64,000 nt of DNA from Comamonadaceae bacterium (lineage in GTDB: Bacteria > Pseudomonadota > Gammaproteobacteria > Burkholderiales > Burkholderiaceae_C): contig CANFXC010000004.1 in assembly GCA_947450765.1 (NCBI GenBank), positions 1-64,000 of the forward strand, in the 5' to 3' direction. Numbering within the stretch: position 1 is the first letter of the stretch; the number at the start of each line of letters is the position of its first letter. The notes under the pieces are model-generated. The model had not been told where the DNA came from. It did no database searches and saw only the letters and a list, made by a program, of their open reading frames with translations. The translations under genes and the position numbers were made by a program. This document shows, one piece after another, positions 62,877 through 64,000 of the stretch.

Positions 62877-63693
62877 CGCTGGGGGCGGCTGATGTGGCTT
62901 CGGCCAGGATGGTTTCAGCCAGCAGTGCAATCGGTTTGTCGACCAGTTTGCCGTCAACAGCAATCGCACCCAGCGGTCCGCTGGCCAACGCTGCAATGAC
63001 TTTTTTGGCCCATTGAATTTGCGCCACCGTAGGGGCAAATGCGGTGTGCACACCCGCCACTTGCCGCGGATGAATACACAACTTGGCACCAAAGCCGAAG
63101 CGGCGTGAACGACGCACATCCTCTTCGAGCTGGGTGTTGTCGTCAATGGCCAGCGACACGCCATCGATCGGGGCCGGCAAACCCGCCCGCCGGGAGGCCA
63201 ACACCAGCTGTGTACGCACGCTGTCAAGTTCTTCGCCGTCACCTTGAATGCCGGAGTCGGACATGAAGTCAAAGGAACCAAATGCCAGACGGGTCACACC
63301 CGTGGCCTGCGCCAGTGGCAAGGCTTCAAACCATCCGGCGACAGACTCCACCAAGGGGATCAGTCCCTGCCCTGGCCGCAAGCGGCTGGCCAGTTGACGC
63401 AAGCCGTCTGCAGATTCAGCCTTGGGCAACATCACCCCGCGCACAGCAGGCAAGGCCAAGAGCACGCAGTCGTCGGCATGCCACGGTGTGTCCGCCGGGT
63501 TGACCCGAATCCAGACTGTCGCCTGAGTCGTGGTGAGCCAAGTTTGCATGGCCGCGCGGGCCTGAGCCTTGCGTTCAGGAATAACAGCGTCTTCCAAGTC
63601 AAGAATGACGGCATGGGCGCCGCTGGCCAATGCTTTGTCAAAACGTTCAGGCCGATCACCGGGCACAAAAAGATACGAGCGATCCGTAGACAT
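62851..63693 (-). CDS. CitE-like HpcH/HpaI-family acyl-CoA lyase
   Basis: A 280-residue (beta/alpha)8-barrel. DRSYLFVPGDRPERFDKALASG, AVILDLEDAVIPERKAQAR, TVWIRVNPADTPWHADD and LIPLVESVAGWFEAL with FGAKLCIHPRQV are CitE-type motifs (metal-binding Glu/Asp). Members cleave or form (S)-citramalyl-, malyl- or beta-methylmalyl-CoA. The ATG at 63693 is used; the track's first Met is a TTG. Convergent with the RNB gene and 19 bases downstream of the MFS gene, which may share its transcript. Confidence 0.87.
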   Translation of the reverse strand: MSTDRSYLFVPGDRPERFDKALASGAHAVILDLEDAVIPERKAQARAAMQTWLTTTQATVWIRVNPADTPWHADDCVLLALPAVRGVMLPKAESADGLRQLASRLRPGQGLIPLVESVAGWFEALPLAQATGVTRLAFGSFDFMSDSGIQGDGEELDSVRTQLVLASRRAGLPAPIDGVSLAIDDNTQLEEDVRRSRRFGFGAKLCIHPRQVAGVHTAFAPTVAQIQWAKKVIAALASGPLGAIAVDGKLVDKPIALLAETILAEATSAAPSVSPLAQSQ

Positions 63694-63712
63694 CAAGATT
63701 CCCTTCTTCAGA

Positions 63713-64000
63713 TTAAGTTAACGCGTTCACTGCCCGGCGCTGGTTCAGCAACAGCACCACACCGCAAACAGCCGAGGCTGCCATCAAGACTAAAAATCCA
63801 GCGCGGTAGGTACCAAAAAAACTCGACAAAGCACCAAACACCGGTGCCCCTAAAACCACGCCCAAGTAGGTAAAAGCCAAGGTACCGCCAGTCGCCATGC
63901 TGGCCTTGCCTTGGGGGGCCTGACGCGCCACCTCGGCCAGGTAAACGCCGTTCCAGCCAATGGCGGATGCGCCAAAAATGCTCAAGATAATCCAGACCCA
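63713..64000 (-). CDS. major facilitator superfamily transporter, C-terminal part (partial)
   Basis: The frame is open from the window edge to the stop at 63713; WVWIILSIFGASAIGWNGVY begins it. About 95 residues with three or so hydrophobic helices (GGTLAFTYLGVVLGAPVFGAL, AGFLVLMAASAVCGVVLLL) match the last third of an MFS permease. Its TTG 'start' in the track (63985) is only an internal codon. The substrate is unknown, but the neighbouring CitE-like gene suggests an organic acid. Confidence 0.72.
   Translation of the reverse strand, partial: WVWIILSIFGASAIGWNGVYLAEVARQAPQGKASMATGGTLAFTYLGVVLGAPVFGALSSFFGTYRAGFLVLMAASAVCGVVLLLNQRRAVNALT

Overview
The window looks like chromosomal DNA of a betaproteobacterium of the order Burkholderiales, most likely family Comamonadaceae. 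Three things point there: the gene order rpsB-tsf-pyrH-frr-uppS-cdsA-dxr-rseP-bamA-skp-lpxD-fabZ-lpxA-lpxB-rnhB-methyltransferase, the six Bug/TctC-type solute-binding proteins, and the protein sequences. This is recognition of families, not a database search.

Layout. (1) 136-15520, minus strand: a dense housekeeping block for translation (rpsB, tsf, frr), UMP kinase, isoprenoid and phospholipid precursors, outer-membrane assembly and lipid A. (2) 15667-26339: mixed core genes. These are an amidase, the NAD(P)HX repair enzyme, yggT, RNase R, tRNA-Leu(CAG), rimO, a small monooxygenase-like protein, an FAA hydrolase, a Nudix hydrolase and rdgC. (3) 26478-38817: an accessory catabolic region. 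It has two 2-hydroxyacid dehydrogenases of unrelated folds, a beta-keto acid cleavage enzyme, a GntR regulator, an SDR, a thiamine-dependent E1 alpha/beta pair, three Bug proteins and a tctBA transporter pair. (4) 38923-40521: a secreted GH18 chitinase-like protein with an Ala-Pro linker and three chitin-binding-like repeats. (5) 41037-45012: two Bug proteins, an isocitrate-lyase/PEP-mutase family enzyme and a trypsin-like protease with TPRs. (6) 45046-50996: a tripartite RND efflux system, followed by a cytochrome b561. (7) 52073-59042, minus strand: one tightly packed eight-gene operon joining a molybdenum hydroxylase (IorAB type) to soxX, soxY, soxZ, soxA, a flavocytochrome c sulfide dehydrogenase-like flavoprotein and a Bug protein. 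(8) 59173-64000: a broken enoyl-CoA hydratase gene, an unknown outer-membrane-like protein, a Sel1 protein coupled to a short RNase II-family exonuclease, a CitE-like lyase and a partial MFS transporter.

The most unusual part is region 7. An oxidative molybdenum hydroxylase is translationally coupled to a Sox carrier/cytochrome set with no soxB or soxCD in the window. Its SoxY ends in AACAEV rather than the usual GGCGG. An IS3-type transposase remnant lies directly downstream. Other points of note are an RNase R gene whose conserved N-terminal domain has no ATG/GTG/TTG start, an RND pump whose proton-relay Asp and Lys are replaced, tandem palindromes placed next to TTGACA hexamers before one Bug gene, and a TctBA pair with no adjacent TctC.
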